From: T3Sed10-241 sp036796255 | Lineage (GTDB): Bacteria > Bacteroidota > Bacteroidia > Flavobacteriales_D > Cryomorphaceae | Direction: 5' to 3' | Length of the DNA stretch: 62,946 bases | Assembly: GCA_036796255.1 (NCBI GenBank) | Contig: DAIRDH010000015.1 | Location: forward strand, 1 to 62,946 | Part shown: piece by piece, positions 18,569 to 26,924 of the stretch | Position numbering within the stretch: position 1 is the stretch's first letter | How the letters are laid out: every line of letters begins with the position of its first letter | The notes under the pieces: model-generated | Told to the model about the DNA's origin: nothing | Database searches by the model: none | What the model saw: only the letters and a program-made list of their open reading frames with translations | Position numbers and translations under genes: made by a program

Positions 18569-19309
18569 ATGGGACAAAAGACCAATCCAATAGGTAACAG
18601 ACTTGGTTTCATCCGCGGATGGGATTCAAACTGGTTCGGAGGCAATGATTATGCCGACAAAATTGTTGAAGACGATAAAATTCGTCAGTACCTTAAAGTA
18701 CGTCTCAACAAAGCCAGTGTCTCTACAATCATTATTGAGCGTACACTGAAACTTGTTACTGTAACTATCAAAACTGCACGTCCGGGTATTATCATCGGTC
18801 GTCAGGGTTCAGAAGTAGACAAGCTGAAGGAAGAGTTGAAAAAGCTCACCGGCAAGGAAGTTCAGATCAATATTTTTGAGATCAAACGTCCCGAGCTCGA
18901 CGCACGTCTTGTAGCCGACAGTATTGCACGCCAAATCGAAGGCCGTATTTCCTTCCGTCGGGCAATCAAAATGTCGATTGCTTCAACCATGCGCATGGGA
19001 GCTGAAGGAATTAAGGTTACCGCATCAGGCCGACTCAATAACGCTGAGATGGCACGTACTGAATCTTACAAAGAAGGCCGTACACCGCTGCATACGTTTC
19101 GTGCAGACATCGACTACGCACTTGCAGAAGCACACACCAAAATGGGCCGTATCGGCGTGAAGGTGTGGATTTGTAAAGGTGAAGTATACGGAAAGCGTGA
19201 TCTTTCACCCATTATAGAAACTGGAAAAACGCAGGCAGCCCAAGCCAAGAACATGCCACGCAAACCACGCGGTGGTGCAGGTGGTGGAGCAGGCAGAGGC
19301 CGCAGGTAA
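18569..19309 (+). CDS. rpsC: 30S ribosomal protein S3
   Basis: 246 residues. Forms part of the mRNA entry channel. MGQKTNPIGNRLGFIRGW start, a KH domain with GIIIGRQGSEVDKL, and the C-terminal domain with KVWICKGEVYG are visible. The tail ends in a Gly/Arg-rich stretch (GGAGGGAGRGRR) often seen in this phylum. Confidence 0.98.
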   Translation: MGQKTNPIGNRLGFIRGWDSNWFGGNDYADKIVEDDKIRQYLKVRLNKASVSTIIIERTLKLVTVTIKTARPGIIIGRQGSEVDKLKEELKKLTGKEVQINIFEIKRPELDARLVADSIARQIEGRISFRRAIKMSIASTMRMGAEGIKVTASGRLNNAEMARTESYKEGRTPLHTFRADIDYALAEAHTKMGRIGVKVWICKGEVYGKRDLSPIIETGKTQAAQAKNMPRKPRGGAGGGAGRGRR

Positions 19310-19338
19310 GTTTTAATTAACGCGAACAATTTTAAGCG

Positions 19339-19764
19339 ATGTTACAGCCAAAAAAGACAAAGTACAGAAAAACGATGAAGGGCCGCATGAAGGGTAATTC
19401 TACCCGCGGAACTACAATCGCTTTCGGTTCTTTTGCCATCAAAACCACTGAAGAGGCATTCATTACTGCCCGCCAGATAGAAGCTGCCCGTATTGCAGTA
19501 ACACGCTTCATGAAGCGTGAAGGAAAAGTGTGGATTCGCATTTTTCCAGACAAGCCGATTACAGCCAAGCCTGCTGAGGTAAGGATGGGTAAAGGTAAAG
19601 GAGCACCCAGCCACTGGGTAGCAGCTATACGCCCGGGACGCATCATGTTTGAAGTTGATGGTGTATCACTCGAGGTGGCCCAGGAGGCTTTGCGTCTCGC
19701 AGCCCAAAAGCTTCCGGTGAAAACCAGATTCATTGTTCGAAGAGATTACGACCTTAAAGGCTAA
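19339..19764 (+). CDS. rplP: 50S ribosomal protein L16
   Basis: 141 residues. Organises the A-site region of the 50S. MLQPKKTKYRKTMKGR at the start, RIFPDKPITAKPAEVRMGKG and KLPVKTRFI near the end are typical. The Arg in the RMGKGKG loop, hydroxylated in E. coli L16, is present. Confidence 0.98.
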   Translation: MLQPKKTKYRKTMKGRMKGNSTRGTTIAFGSFAIKTTEEAFITARQIEAARIAVTRFMKREGKVWIRIFPDKPITAKPAEVRMGKGKGAPSHWVAAIRPGRIMFEVDGVSLEVAQEALRLAAQKLPVKTRFIVRRDYDLKG

Positions 19765-19768
19765 GAAG

Positions 19769-19969
19769 ATGAAAGCAAAAGAAATAAAAGATCTCACTGA
19801 CGCGGAAGTGGCAGAGAAGCTCGAAATAGAGCTTGAGAACTACAATAAATTGAAGCTTAACCACGCGGTAACCCCATTGGAGAATCCTGTTCAGCTGAGA
19901 TTGCACCGCAAGTTTATCGCGCGGTTGAGAACAGATTTGCGCAAGCGCCAAATGGCTGAGGCCAAATAA
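19769..19969 (+). CDS. rpmC: 50S ribosomal protein L29
   Basis: 66 residues, located near the tunnel exit beside L23. The ATG at 19769 (MKAKEIKDLTDAE) follows the rplP stop by 4 bp; in-frame codons further upstream overlap rplP and are not used. The sequence is helical and Lys/Arg-rich with LRLHRKFIARLRTDLRKR at the C-terminus. Confidence 0.96.
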   Translation: MKAKEIKDLTDAEVAEKLEIELENYNKLKLNHAVTPLENPVQLRLHRKFIARLRTDLRKRQMAEAK

Positions 19970-19984
19970 TAACACGTGAGGAAC

Positions 19985-20272
19985 ATGTCACAAGAACAAG
20001 TACAAGAAGAGTCAAGCGTAGAGAGGAATCTCAGAAAGCAGAGGATAGGTGTTGTGTCAAGCAACAAAATGACCAAGTCTATCACTGTGGTGGTTGAGCG
20101 CAAAGTAAAGCACCCACTCTACGGAAAATTCATGAAGAGCACGACCAAGTTCGTAGCCCACGATGAAAACAATGATTGCAACATCGGTGACACGGTGCGC
20201 ATCATGGAAACACGAAAACTGAGCAAGCGCAAGAACTGGCGTTTGGTTGAAATACTCGAAAGAGCTAAATAA
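19985..20272 (+). CDS. rpsQ: 30S ribosomal protein S17
   Basis: 95 residues. An OB-fold protein binding 16S rRNA helices 7 and 11. Starts MSQEQVQEESSVERNLRKQR from the ATG at 19985 (a GTG three codons earlier is less likely), with GVVSSNKMTKSITVVVERK and ETRKLSKRKNWRLVEI typical of the family; the acidic N-terminal extension is longer than in E. coli. Confidence 0.97.
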   Translation: MSQEQVQEESSVERNLRKQRIGVVSSNKMTKSITVVVERKVKHPLYGKFMKSTTKFVAHDENNDCNIGDTVRIMETRKLSKRKNWRLVEILERAK

Positions 20273-20281
20273 TATCCTACA

Positions 20282-20650
20282 ATGATACAGCAGGAGAGCA
20301 GGCTCAAAGTAGCCGATAACAGTGGAGCCAAAGAAGTGCTATGCATTAGGGTGCTAGGTGGTACCCGACGCAGATATGCTTCAATTGGTGACAAAATAGT
20401 TGTTTCCGTGAAGTCAGCTATGCCTGCCGGAAACGTAAAAAAGGGGATTGTGTCCAAAGCTGTTGTTGTGCGCACACGCAAAGAAGTGCGCCGCCAGGAT
20501 GGATCTTACATTCGCTTTGACGACAATGCAGTGGTATTGTTAAATAACGCTGGCGAGATGCGCGGTACAAGGATCTTCGGTCCTGTAGCCCGTGAACTTC
20601 GCGACAAGCAATTCATGAAAATTGTATCTCTCGCCCCAGAGGTACTGTAA
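20282..20650 (+). CDS. rplN: 50S ribosomal protein L14
   Basis: 122 residues. Lies at the subunit interface, contacting 16S rRNA and the silencing factor RsfS. MIQQESRLKVADNSGAKEV start, RRYASIGDKIVVSVK and the C-terminal GPVARELRDKQFMKIVSLAP are diagnostic. It opens the spc block in this gene order. Confidence 0.98.
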   Translation: MIQQESRLKVADNSGAKEVLCIRVLGGTRRRYASIGDKIVVSVKSAMPAGNVKKGIVSKAVVVRTRKEVRRQDGSYIRFDDNAVVLLNNAGEMRGTRIFGPVARELRDKQFMKIVSLAPEVL

Positions 20651-20656
20651 ACTGGG

Positions 20657-20977
20657 ATGGCAATGAAAATCCATATTAAGAAAGACGATACTGTACAAGT
20701 GATCAGTGGTGAACACAAAGGCCTTACTGGCCGTGTGGTTTCTATAGACCGCGATAAGTACCGCGCAATCGTCGAAGGTTTGAATTTGGTATCAAAACAT
20801 ACCAAGCCAAGTGCCGGGAGTCCGCAAGGAGGCATCGTACAAAAAGAAGCGCCTATTCACATTAGCAACCTTCTTATCGTAAATGCAAAGTCTGGTAAAG
20901 GCGAAAGGATAGGCCGTAAATTGAATGCTGAAGGCAATTCGGTGCGGTATTTTAAGAAATCAGGTGAAGAGGTTTAA
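20657..20977 (+). CDS. rplX: 50S ribosomal protein L24
   Basis: 106 residues. Early assembly protein at the tunnel exit with a KOW motif (DTVQVISGEHKGLTGRVVSI). The ATG at 20657 gives MAMKIHIKK; a second ATG two codons later is possible. It is 6 bp after rplN and 2 bp before rplE. Confidence 0.97.
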   Translation: MAMKIHIKKDDTVQVISGEHKGLTGRVVSIDRDKYRAIVEGLNLVSKHTKPSAGSPQGGIVQKEAPIHISNLLIVNAKSGKGERIGRKLNAEGNSVRYFKKSGEEV

Positions 20978-20979
20978 TT

Positions 20980-21528
20980 ATGTACACGCCAAGATTAAGA
21001 ACCAAGTATAAGGAAGAGGTAATGCCCGCACTGGCCAAAGAATTTGGCTACAAGTCGAGCATGGAGATTCCTAAAGTCGAGAAAATTTGTATCAATCAAG
21101 GTTTGGGCGATGCAGTAGCCGACAAGAAAATAATCGATGCTGCAGTGGCTGAGATGACCATGATAACCGGTCAGCGTGCCATTGCAACGTACTCGAGAAA
21201 AGACATTTCAAACTTCAAACTTCGTAAGGGCATGCCCATCGGAGCGAGGGTTACCCTTCGAGGCGACAAAATGTACGAATTCCTAGACCGATTGATTTCA
21301 GTGGCACTGCCACGTACCCGTGACTTCCGCGGTGTGAATGCAACCGGTTTTGATGGACGTGGCAATTTCACCATGGGTGTTAAAGAGCAAATCATCTTCC
21401 CGGAAATCAATATTGAGAAAATCAACAAAATTAACGGAATGGATATCACATTCGTGACCAACGCGCCAAGCGATGAGGAAGCGAAAGCACTCTTGAGAGA
21501 GTTTGGATTTCCCTTCACCAAGAAATAA
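20980..21528 (+). CDS. rplE: 50S ribosomal protein L5
   Basis: 182 residues. Binds 5S rRNA in the central protuberance. Visible: MEIPKVEKICINQGLGDA, the GQRAIATYSRKDISNFKLRK segment and PRTRDFRGVNATGFDGRGN, then the C-terminal ITFVTNAPSDEEAKALLREF. Family length and order are normal. Confidence 0.98.
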   Translation: MYTPRLRTKYKEEVMPALAKEFGYKSSMEIPKVEKICINQGLGDAVADKKIIDAAVAEMTMITGQRAIATYSRKDISNFKLRKGMPIGARVTLRGDKMYEFLDRLISVALPRTRDFRGVNATGFDGRGNFTMGVKEQIIFPEINIEKINKINGMDITFVTNAPSDEEAKALLREFGFPFTKK

Positions 21529-21537
21529 TCAGGCAAG

Positions 21538-21807
21538 ATGGCAAAAGAATCAATGAAAGCCCGCGAGCGCAAACGTCAACGAATGGTTGAGCAGTATGCA
21601 GCGAAGCGTGAAGAACTAAAGAAAGCCGGCGACTGGGATGCACTCCAGAAGTTGCCAAAGAATTCCTCAAAAGTGAGGTTGCACAACCGTTGTTTGCTCA
21701 CCGGAAGGCCAAGAGGGTACATGCGTCAATTTGGCCTGTCAAGGGTTACTTTCCGCGAAATGGCACTGGACGGCAAAATCCCGGGTGTTAAGAAAGCCAG
21801 TTGGTAA
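21538..21807 (+). CDS. rpsN: 30S ribosomal protein S14, zinc-free form
   Basis: 89 residues. Head protein of the 30S. The sequence has the longer form (MAKESMKARERKRQRMV... LHNRCLLTGRPRG) with a single Cys, so it lacks the CxxC pair of the zinc-binding short form. LTGRPRGYMRQFGLSRVTFR and the C-terminal PGVKKASW are typical. Confidence 0.97.
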   Translation: MAKESMKARERKRQRMVEQYAAKREELKKAGDWDALQKLPKNSSKVRLHNRCLLTGRPRGYMRQFGLSRVTFREMALDGKIPGVKKASW

Positions 21808-21831
21808 TTTACAAGCATTAAGAAAGAAGTT

Positions 21832-22230
21832 ATGTATTCTGATCCTATTTCCGACTACCTCACCCGCCTTCGCAACGCCATCATGGCGCGCAAAAAGGTG
21901 GTTGAAATTCCAGCATCCAACATCAAAAAGGACATCACAAAAATTTTGATGGAGAAAGGCTACATCCTCAACTACAAAATAGATGAGGACAAAGTTCAAG
22001 GCACCATCAAAATTGCTTTGAAATACCACCCGGTAACCAAAATTCCGGCAATTAAAAAACTGGAGCGTGCATCAAGCCCTGGTCTTCGTTATTACCGCGG
22101 CGCCAAAGAGCTGCCAAGGGTACTCAACGGACTCGGTGTGTCGATCGTATCAACCTCACACGGCTTGATGACTGATAAAGAAGCGCGCGCCAACAACGTA
22201 GGTGGAGAAGTCATCTGCTACATTTACTAA
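21832..22230 (+). CDS. rpsH: 30S ribosomal protein S8
   Basis: 132 residues. Binds the central domain of 16S rRNA and in E. coli represses the spc operon. Starts MYSDPISDYLTRLRNAIM and ends with STSHGLMTDKEARANNVGGE, both family signatures. No S8-type mRNA target could be recognised by eye. Confidence 0.98.
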   Translation: MYSDPISDYLTRLRNAIMARKKVVEIPASNIKKDITKILMEKGYILNYKIDEDKVQGTIKIALKYHPVTKIPAIKKLERASSPGLRYYRGAKELPRVLNGLGVSIVSTSHGLMTDKEARANNVGGEVICYIY

Positions 22231-22249
22231 GACATAAACATTACACACG

Positions 22250-22801
22250 ATGTCAAGAATTGGAAAAGCCATTATTACCATCCCCGCAGGCGTTACCGTC
22301 AGCGAAGAGAATGGTGTGGTGCGCGTAAAAGGTCCGAAGGGAGAGCTTGAGCAAAAAATGCACAGCTCAATTACCGTATCGCAAAAAGACGGTGTCCTGA
22401 CCTTCGTACGCAGCAATGAGGAGAAACAAACCAAAGCCATGCATGGCTTGTACCGCTCACTGGTCAATAACATGATCGAAGGCGTGAGCAATGGTTTCGT
22501 AATTAAGCAAGAATTGGTAGGGGTAGGCTACAGGGCCAAGACTACTGGTCAATTGCTGGAGCTTACACTTGGATACTCGCACCCCATCATTTTGCAAGTG
22601 CCGGATGAAGTGAAAGTGAACGCGGAAGCACTGAAAGGTCAAAACCCAACGATCACCCTTGAGTCGCACGATAAGCAACTCATCGGAACTGTTGCGGCCA
22701 AGATCAGATCATTCAGGAAGCCTGAGCCATACAAAGGAAAAGGTATTCGCTTCGCAGGAGAACAGATTAGAAGAAAAGCAGGTAAGTCTGCAAGTAAATA
22801 A
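22250..22801 (+). CDS. rplF: 50S ribosomal protein L6
   Basis: 183 residues with the two repeated L6 domains. MSRIGKAIITIPAGVTVS, VKGPKGELEQKM, GVGYRAKT and the C-terminal KPEPYKGKGIRFAGEQIRRK signature are present. Located near the sarcin-ricin loop and factor-binding site in the 50S. Confidence 0.98.
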   Translation: MSRIGKAIITIPAGVTVSEENGVVRVKGPKGELEQKMHSSITVSQKDGVLTFVRSNEEKQTKAMHGLYRSLVNNMIEGVSNGFVIKQELVGVGYRAKTTGQLLELTLGYSHPIILQVPDEVKVNAEALKGQNPTITLESHDKQLIGTVAAKIRSFRKPEPYKGKGIRFAGEQIRRKAGKSASK

Positions 22802-22809
22802 TTTAGGCC

Positions 22810-23163
22810 ATGTCAAACACCAAATTAGAAAGAAGAGCACGAATCAAAAAGAGCATCCGTAAAAAGATCTCTGGCAGTGCTGAGAAGCCCAGGCTTTCGG
22901 TTTATCGCAGCAACAAGCAGATTTATGCCCAGATTGTTGATGACCTCGCTGGCAAAACGCTCGTATCTTGTGGCAGCCTGAAAATGGACAGCGCACAGTC
23001 AGTAGCCAAAGTGGAGCAGGCGAAATTAGTTGGCAAAGAGATTGCCAGCAAAGCCCTCGAAGCCGGCATCACTGAAGTGGTGTTCGACCGAAACGGCTAC
23101 CTCTACCATGGAAGGGTGAAATCATTTGCAGAATCAGCACGCGAAGGCGGACTAAAATTTTAA
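22810..23163 (+). CDS. rplR: 50S ribosomal protein L18
   Basis: 117 residues. 5S rRNA-binding protein of the central protuberance. A basic N-terminus (RRARIKKSIRKKISG), RLSVYRSNKQIYAQIVDD and VVFDRNGYLYHGRVKSFAE are typical. It ends 6 bp before the rpsE ATG. Confidence 0.98.
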   Translation: MSNTKLERRARIKKSIRKKISGSAEKPRLSVYRSNKQIYAQIVDDLAGKTLVSCGSLKMDSAQSVAKVEQAKLVGKEIASKALEAGITEVVFDRNGYLYHGRVKSFAESAREGGLKF

Positions 23164-23169
23164 TTGAAA

Positions 23170-23688
23170 ATGTCTACAGCAAACATTAAGCGCGTAAAGT
23201 CAAGCGACATTGAGCTTAAAGATAAATTGGTTGCCATCAACCGTGTTACGAAAGTGACCAAAGGTGGTAGAACATTTAGCTTTTCTGCAATTGTGGTGGT
23301 TGGCAATGAGAATGGCGTAGTAGGTCACGGACTTGGGAAAGCCAAAGAAGTAACTGCTGCAATCGCCAAAGGAATCGATGATGCGAAAAAGAATTTGATC
23401 AAAGTTCCTATCGTGAATGGCACAGTGCCACACAGCCAGTATGGTAAATATGGTGGAGCAAAGATTTTGCTCAAGCCAGCTTCAAGTGGTACTGGTGTAA
23501 TCGCTGGTGGTGCAATGCGTGCAGTGCTTGAGAGCGTTGGTGTGAAAGATGTATTGGCGAAGTCGCAAGGCTCATCCAATCCACACAACGTCGTAAAGGC
23601 AACCCTGGAGGCACTTACACACATGCGCGACGCACGTGCAGTGGCCCAGCAGCGTGGAGTATCTCTGCAACGTGTGTTTAACGGATAA
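23170..23688 (+). CDS. rpsE: 30S ribosomal protein S5
   Basis: 172 residues. Helps translational fidelity and mRNA unwinding at the entry channel. The ATG at 23170 (MSTANIKRVKSSDIELKDK) is preferred over a TTG six bases upstream. RVTKVTKGGRTFSFSAIVVV and the C-terminal GSSNPHNVVKATLEAL are diagnostic. The loop where spectinomycin-resistance changes occur (TKVTKGGR) looks ordinary. Confidence 0.97.
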   Translation: MSTANIKRVKSSDIELKDKLVAINRVTKVTKGGRTFSFSAIVVVGNENGVVGHGLGKAKEVTAAIAKGIDDAKKNLIKVPIVNGTVPHSQYGKYGGAKILLKPASSGTGVIAGGAMRAVLESVGVKDVLAKSQGSSNPHNVVKATLEALTHMRDARAVAQQRGVSLQRVFNG

Positions 23689-23706
23689 TTCTTAAAGAGA
23701 AAGACC

Positions 23707-23889
23707 ATGGCCGATAAAATTATTGTGACCCAAATCAAAAGCGCGATCAACAAGCCAAAAAGACAAAAGGACACCCTAGTGGCCCTTGGCATCAAAAAGC
23801 TTAATCGCCCGGTTGAAAAGACCGCGACACCCCAGGTGCTCGGAATGATAAATAAAGTGAAGCACCTCCTGAAGGTGGATCACGCATAA
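23707..23889 (+). CDS. rpmD: 50S ribosomal protein L30
   Basis: 60 residues, the normal bacterial short form. VTQIKSAINKPKRQKDTLVA and LGIKKLNRPVEK match the family, ending with VKHLLKVDH. It lies between rpsE and rplO as in E. coli. Confidence 0.97.
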   Translation: MADKIIVTQIKSAINKPKRQKDTLVALGIKKLNRPVEKTATPQVLGMINKVKHLLKVDHA

Positions 23890-23918
23890 GAGTATTAAAG
23901 ATCCAAAGGAGAGAAGAA

Positions 23919-24365
23919 ATGGACCTCAGCAATCTTAAGCCTGCAAAAGGCTCGACAAAAACTAAAAAGCGTCTTGGACGCGGCGAAGGCTCAGGATTTG
24001 GCGATACAGCCGGTCGTGGTCACAAAGGTGCCAAGTCACGCAGCGGTTACAAAACCAAGCGTGGATTCGAAGGTGGTCAGATGCCTTTGCAGCGTCGTGT
24101 GCCTAAGTTTGGCTTCACCAACCCCAACCGCAAAGAGTACACAGGTATCAACCTCGACGTGCTTCAGCGATTGGCTACAGAGAAAAATATTGAAACTTTT
24201 GACATCGTGGTTTTTGTCGAAAACGGACTGTGCAGCAAAAAGGACCTTGTAAAGGTTTTGGGCCGTGGTGAATTGACCGCCAAGGTTAAAGTTACCGCCC
24301 ATGCATTTTCGGCGACAGCCAAAGCAGCGATTGAAAAAGCGGGTGGCGAATTAACCCAAGTCTAA
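23919..24365 (+). CDS. rplO: 50S ribosomal protein L15
   Basis: 148 residues. Late assembly protein spanning several 23S domains. MDLSNLKPAKGSTKTKKRLG, the Gly-rich GRGEGSGFGDTAGRGHKGAK and FEGGQMPLQRRVPKFGF are typical, as is the C-terminal domain with HAFSATAKAAIEKAGGE. It directly precedes secY. Confidence 0.97.
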   Translation: MDLSNLKPAKGSTKTKKRLGRGEGSGFGDTAGRGHKGAKSRSGYKTKRGFEGGQMPLQRRVPKFGFTNPNRKEYTGINLDVLQRLATEKNIETFDIVVFVENGLCSKKDLVKVLGRGELTAKVKVTAHAFSATAKAAIEKAGGELTQV

Positions 24366-24387
24366 AATTGTTTGACCAAAGTAAGGC

Positions 24388-25716
24388 ATGAAGAATTTCA
24401 TACAGACGATAAGGAATATTTGGAGCATTGAAGAGCTGAGAAACAGAATTCTGTTTACACTAGGCTTGCTTCTGGTTTTTAGGATCGGCTCCTATATTGT
24501 TTTGCCGGGTATTGATTCTGCAAAACTTGCTTTGGCAAATGAAAGCGGTGGAGGCCTTGCAGGTCTTTTGGATCTCTTTACTGGTGGAGCCTTCAACAGG
24601 GCCTCTATTTTTAGCCTCGGTATCATGCCATATATTTCTGCTTCGATTATCATGCAGCTGATGGGTGTGGCAGTGCCAAGCATTCAGAAAATGCAGAAAG
24701 AAGGGGAGAGCGGTCGCAAAAAGATCAATCAGTACACCCGATTCCTGACCATCGTTATTACAGGTTTCCAGGCTCCTGGGTACATCGCAGCTTCAGTGCC
24801 ACCGGAGGCCCGTATGGACGACTCGATTTTCTGGTGGACTTCTACAATTATCATTCTTACCACAGGTACGCTTTTCGTAATGTGGTTGGGTGAGCGAATT
24901 ACCGACCGCGGTATCGGAAATGGTATCTCATTGCTTATCATGATTGGGATCATTGCCGGTCTGCCAGGTGCATTTTTCCAGCAGGTGCTTTCATCTACAG
25001 GTCCTGAGGGAAGCGGTTTGGTAATTCTCCTTATTGAAATGGTGGCCCTACTCGTGGTGATCGCAGCAACTGTGGCCTTGGTGCAGGCAGTTCGCAGGGT
25101 TCCCATCCAATTTGCCAAAAGGCAGGTTGCAGGTAAGGAGTACAGCCAGGGTGCACGTCAGTATATCCCCTTGAAAGTGAACAGTGCCGGGGTAATGCCA
25201 ATCATCTTTGCCCAGGCCATTATGTTCGTGCCACTTTATATTGCACAATATTCTGGTGCAGAGTCTGGTTTTGTTGTAGAATTGGCTAACTTTGCCGGCT
25301 TTTGGTACAACCTGTTGTTCTTTATTCTGGTTATTGCCTTTACTTACTTCTACACAGCCATTACGGTCAATCCGAATCAAATGGCTGATGACTTGAAGAG
25401 GAATGGCGGCTATATTCCCGGTGTGAAGCCAGGTCGATCTACAGCGGATTTCTTGGATACTGTGCTGTCTCGAATTACGTTGCCAGGGGCAATTTTCCTT
25501 GGCCTTATCGCTATTTTACCAGTGTTTGCCATGCAAGCGGGTATTATGCAAGCCTTCTCAATATACTTTGGCGGTACATCACTGCTGATTATGGTTGGGG
25601 TGGTGCTGGATACACTTCAGCAAATTGAAAGTTACTTACTCATGCGTCATTACGACGGATTGATGAAAACCGGCAAACTGGCCGGTAGGGCTTCAACCTT
25701 CGGAATGGCCGGTTAA
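24388..25716 (+). CDS. secY: Protein translocase subunit SecY
   Basis: 442 residues. Channel subunit of the SecYEG translocon in the inner membrane. About ten hydrophobic segments are visible, with signature blocks LFTGGAFNRASIFSLGIMPY and ISASIIMQLMG (second segment and plug region), FAKRQVAGKEYSQGARQYIP in the cytosolic loop and GRSTADFLD near the C-terminus. It sits in the canonical place after rplO; adk and map, often found next, are absent, and infA follows 20 bp later. Confidence 0.98.
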   Translation: MKNFIQTIRNIWSIEELRNRILFTLGLLLVFRIGSYIVLPGIDSAKLALANESGGGLAGLLDLFTGGAFNRASIFSLGIMPYISASIIMQLMGVAVPSIQKMQKEGESGRKKINQYTRFLTIVITGFQAPGYIAASVPPEARMDDSIFWWTSTIIILTTGTLFVMWLGERITDRGIGNGISLLIMIGIIAGLPGAFFQQVLSSTGPEGSGLVILLIEMVALLVVIAATVALVQAVRRVPIQFAKRQVAGKEYSQGARQYIPLKVNSAGVMPIIFAQAIMFVPLYIAQYSGAESGFVVELANFAGFWYNLLFFILVIAFTYFYTAITVNPNQMADDLKRNGGYIPGVKPGRSTADFLDTVLSRITLPGAIFLGLIAILPVFAMQAGIMQAFSIYFGGTSLLIMVGVVLDTLQQIESYLLMRHYDGLMKTGKLAGRASTFGMAG

Positions 25717-25736
25717 ATAAAATTGAACAAAACAAT

Positions 25737-25955
25737 ATGGCCAAACAAGCCTCTATTGAGCAAGATGGTGTAATCGTAGAAGCCTTGAGCAACGCAATGT
25801 TTAAGGTGGAACTCGAAAACGGTCACGTCATCATCGCTCACATCTCAGGAAAGATGAGGATGCATTACATCAAAATTTTGCCTGGTGATAAAGTGAAGGT
25901 TGAAATGTCACCATACGATTTGTCCAAGGGAAGAATCACGTTCAGATACAAATAA
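25737..25955 (+). CDS. infA: Translation initiation factor IF-1
   Basis: 72 residues, an OB fold that occupies the ribosomal A site during initiation. MAKQASIEQDGVIVEALSNA, ISGKMRMHYIKILPGDKVKVE and SPYDLSKGRITFRYK are highly conserved. It is 8 bp upstream of rpmJ. Confidence 0.98.
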   Translation: MAKQASIEQDGVIVEALSNAMFKVELENGHVIIAHISGKMRMHYIKILPGDKVKVEMSPYDLSKGRITFRYK

Positions 25956-25963
25956 GCGGAACA

Positions 25964-26080
25964 ATGAAAACACGCGCAAGCATCAAAAAACGGTCATCGG
26001 AGTGCAAAATCGTACGCCGTAAGGGACGTTTGTATGTCATTAACAAGAAGAACCCCAAGTTCAAGCAACGTCAAGGTTAA
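25964..26080 (+). CDS. rpmJ: 50S ribosomal protein L36, zinc-free form
   Basis: 38 residues from the ATG at 25964 to the TAA at 26078-26080, easily missed by length cut-offs. MKTRASIKKRSSECKIVRR and the C-terminal NPKFKQRQG identify L36. Only one Cys is present; the positions of the other zinc ligands are Ser, Asn and Phe, so this is the C-minus form that does not bind zinc. It is placed normally between infA and rpsM. Confidence 0.96.
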   Translation: MKTRASIKKRSSECKIVRRKGRLYVINKKNPKFKQRQG

Positions 26081-26098
26081 GTAAAGAAAAAGAGTACT

Positions 26099-26476
26099 AT
26101 GGCTAGGATAGCAGGTATTGATTTACCAAAAAACAAACGGGGCGTTATTGGCCTCACCTACATCTTCGGTATTGGTTCTACAAGGGCCAGTGAAATATTG
26201 GCCAAGGCTGGTGTGAGCGAAGATAAGAAAGTACAGGATTGGGATGACGACGAGCTCGCCAAGATTCGTACCTACCTCAACGAGAACTTCAAAACTGAAG
26301 GTGCGCTCCGTTCAGAAATCCAGACCAACATCAAAAGGTTGATGGACATAGGTTGCTATCGTGGTGTACGCCATAGATCTGGCTTGCCATTGCGCGGACA
26401 ACGCACCAAGAACAACTCGCGCACCCGCAAAGGAAAGCGCAAGACTGTTGCCAATAAGAAGAAGGCAACTAAATAA
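26099..26476 (+). CDS. rpsM: 30S ribosomal protein S13
   Basis: 125 residues. Bridges the 30S head to the 50S and the P-site tRNA. MARIAGIDLPKNKRGVIGLT, a helix-two-turns-helix region and the tail RHRSGLPLRGQRTKNNSRTR are typical. It starts the alpha block, 18 bp after rpmJ. Confidence 0.98.
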   Translation: MARIAGIDLPKNKRGVIGLTYIFGIGSTRASEILAKAGVSEDKKVQDWDDDELAKIRTYLNENFKTEGALRSEIQTNIKRLMDIGCYRGVRHRSGLPLRGQRTKNNSRTRKGKRKTVANKKKATK

Positions 26477-26500
26477 TTTAAAAGGGAAAACCATTTTATC

Positions 26501-26887
26501 ATGGCCAAATCGAATACAAAAAAGAAGCGTATTGTTAAGGTGGATGCTGTCGGCGAAGCGCACATCCAAGCCTCTTTCAACAATATCATCATTTCACTCA
26601 CCAATGCCACAGGCCAGGTTATTAGCTGGTCTACCGCAGGAAAGCAAGGCTTCCGTGGGTCGAAGAAGAATACGCCTTACGCAGCCCAAATTGCTGCTGA
26701 AGACTGTGCCAAAGTAGCCCATGAGGCTGGTTTGCGCAAAGTGAAGGTGTTCGTGAAAGGACCGGGTTCAGGACGTGAGTCAGCCATCAGGTCAATCCAC
26801 AACAGTGGCATTGAAGTGACTGAGATCGTAGATGTAACGCCGATCCCACACAACGGATGCCGCCCACCCAAAAGAAGAAGAGTTTAA
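26501..26887 (+). CDS. rpsK: 30S ribosomal protein S11
   Basis: 128 residues. Platform protein near the E site. GEAHIQASFNNIIISLTNATG, GSKKNTPYAAQIAAED and the C-terminal DVTPIPHNGCRPPKRRRV are nearly invariant in the family. Confidence 0.98.
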   Translation: MAKSNTKKKRIVKVDAVGEAHIQASFNNIIISLTNATGQVISWSTAGKQGFRGSKKNTPYAAQIAAEDCAKVAHEAGLRKVKVFVKGPGSGRESAIRSIHNSGIEVTEIVDVTPIPHNGCRPPKRRRV

Positions 26888-26924
26888 TCATCAAGTCAAC
26901 GAGACTACATTACAACATTGAATC

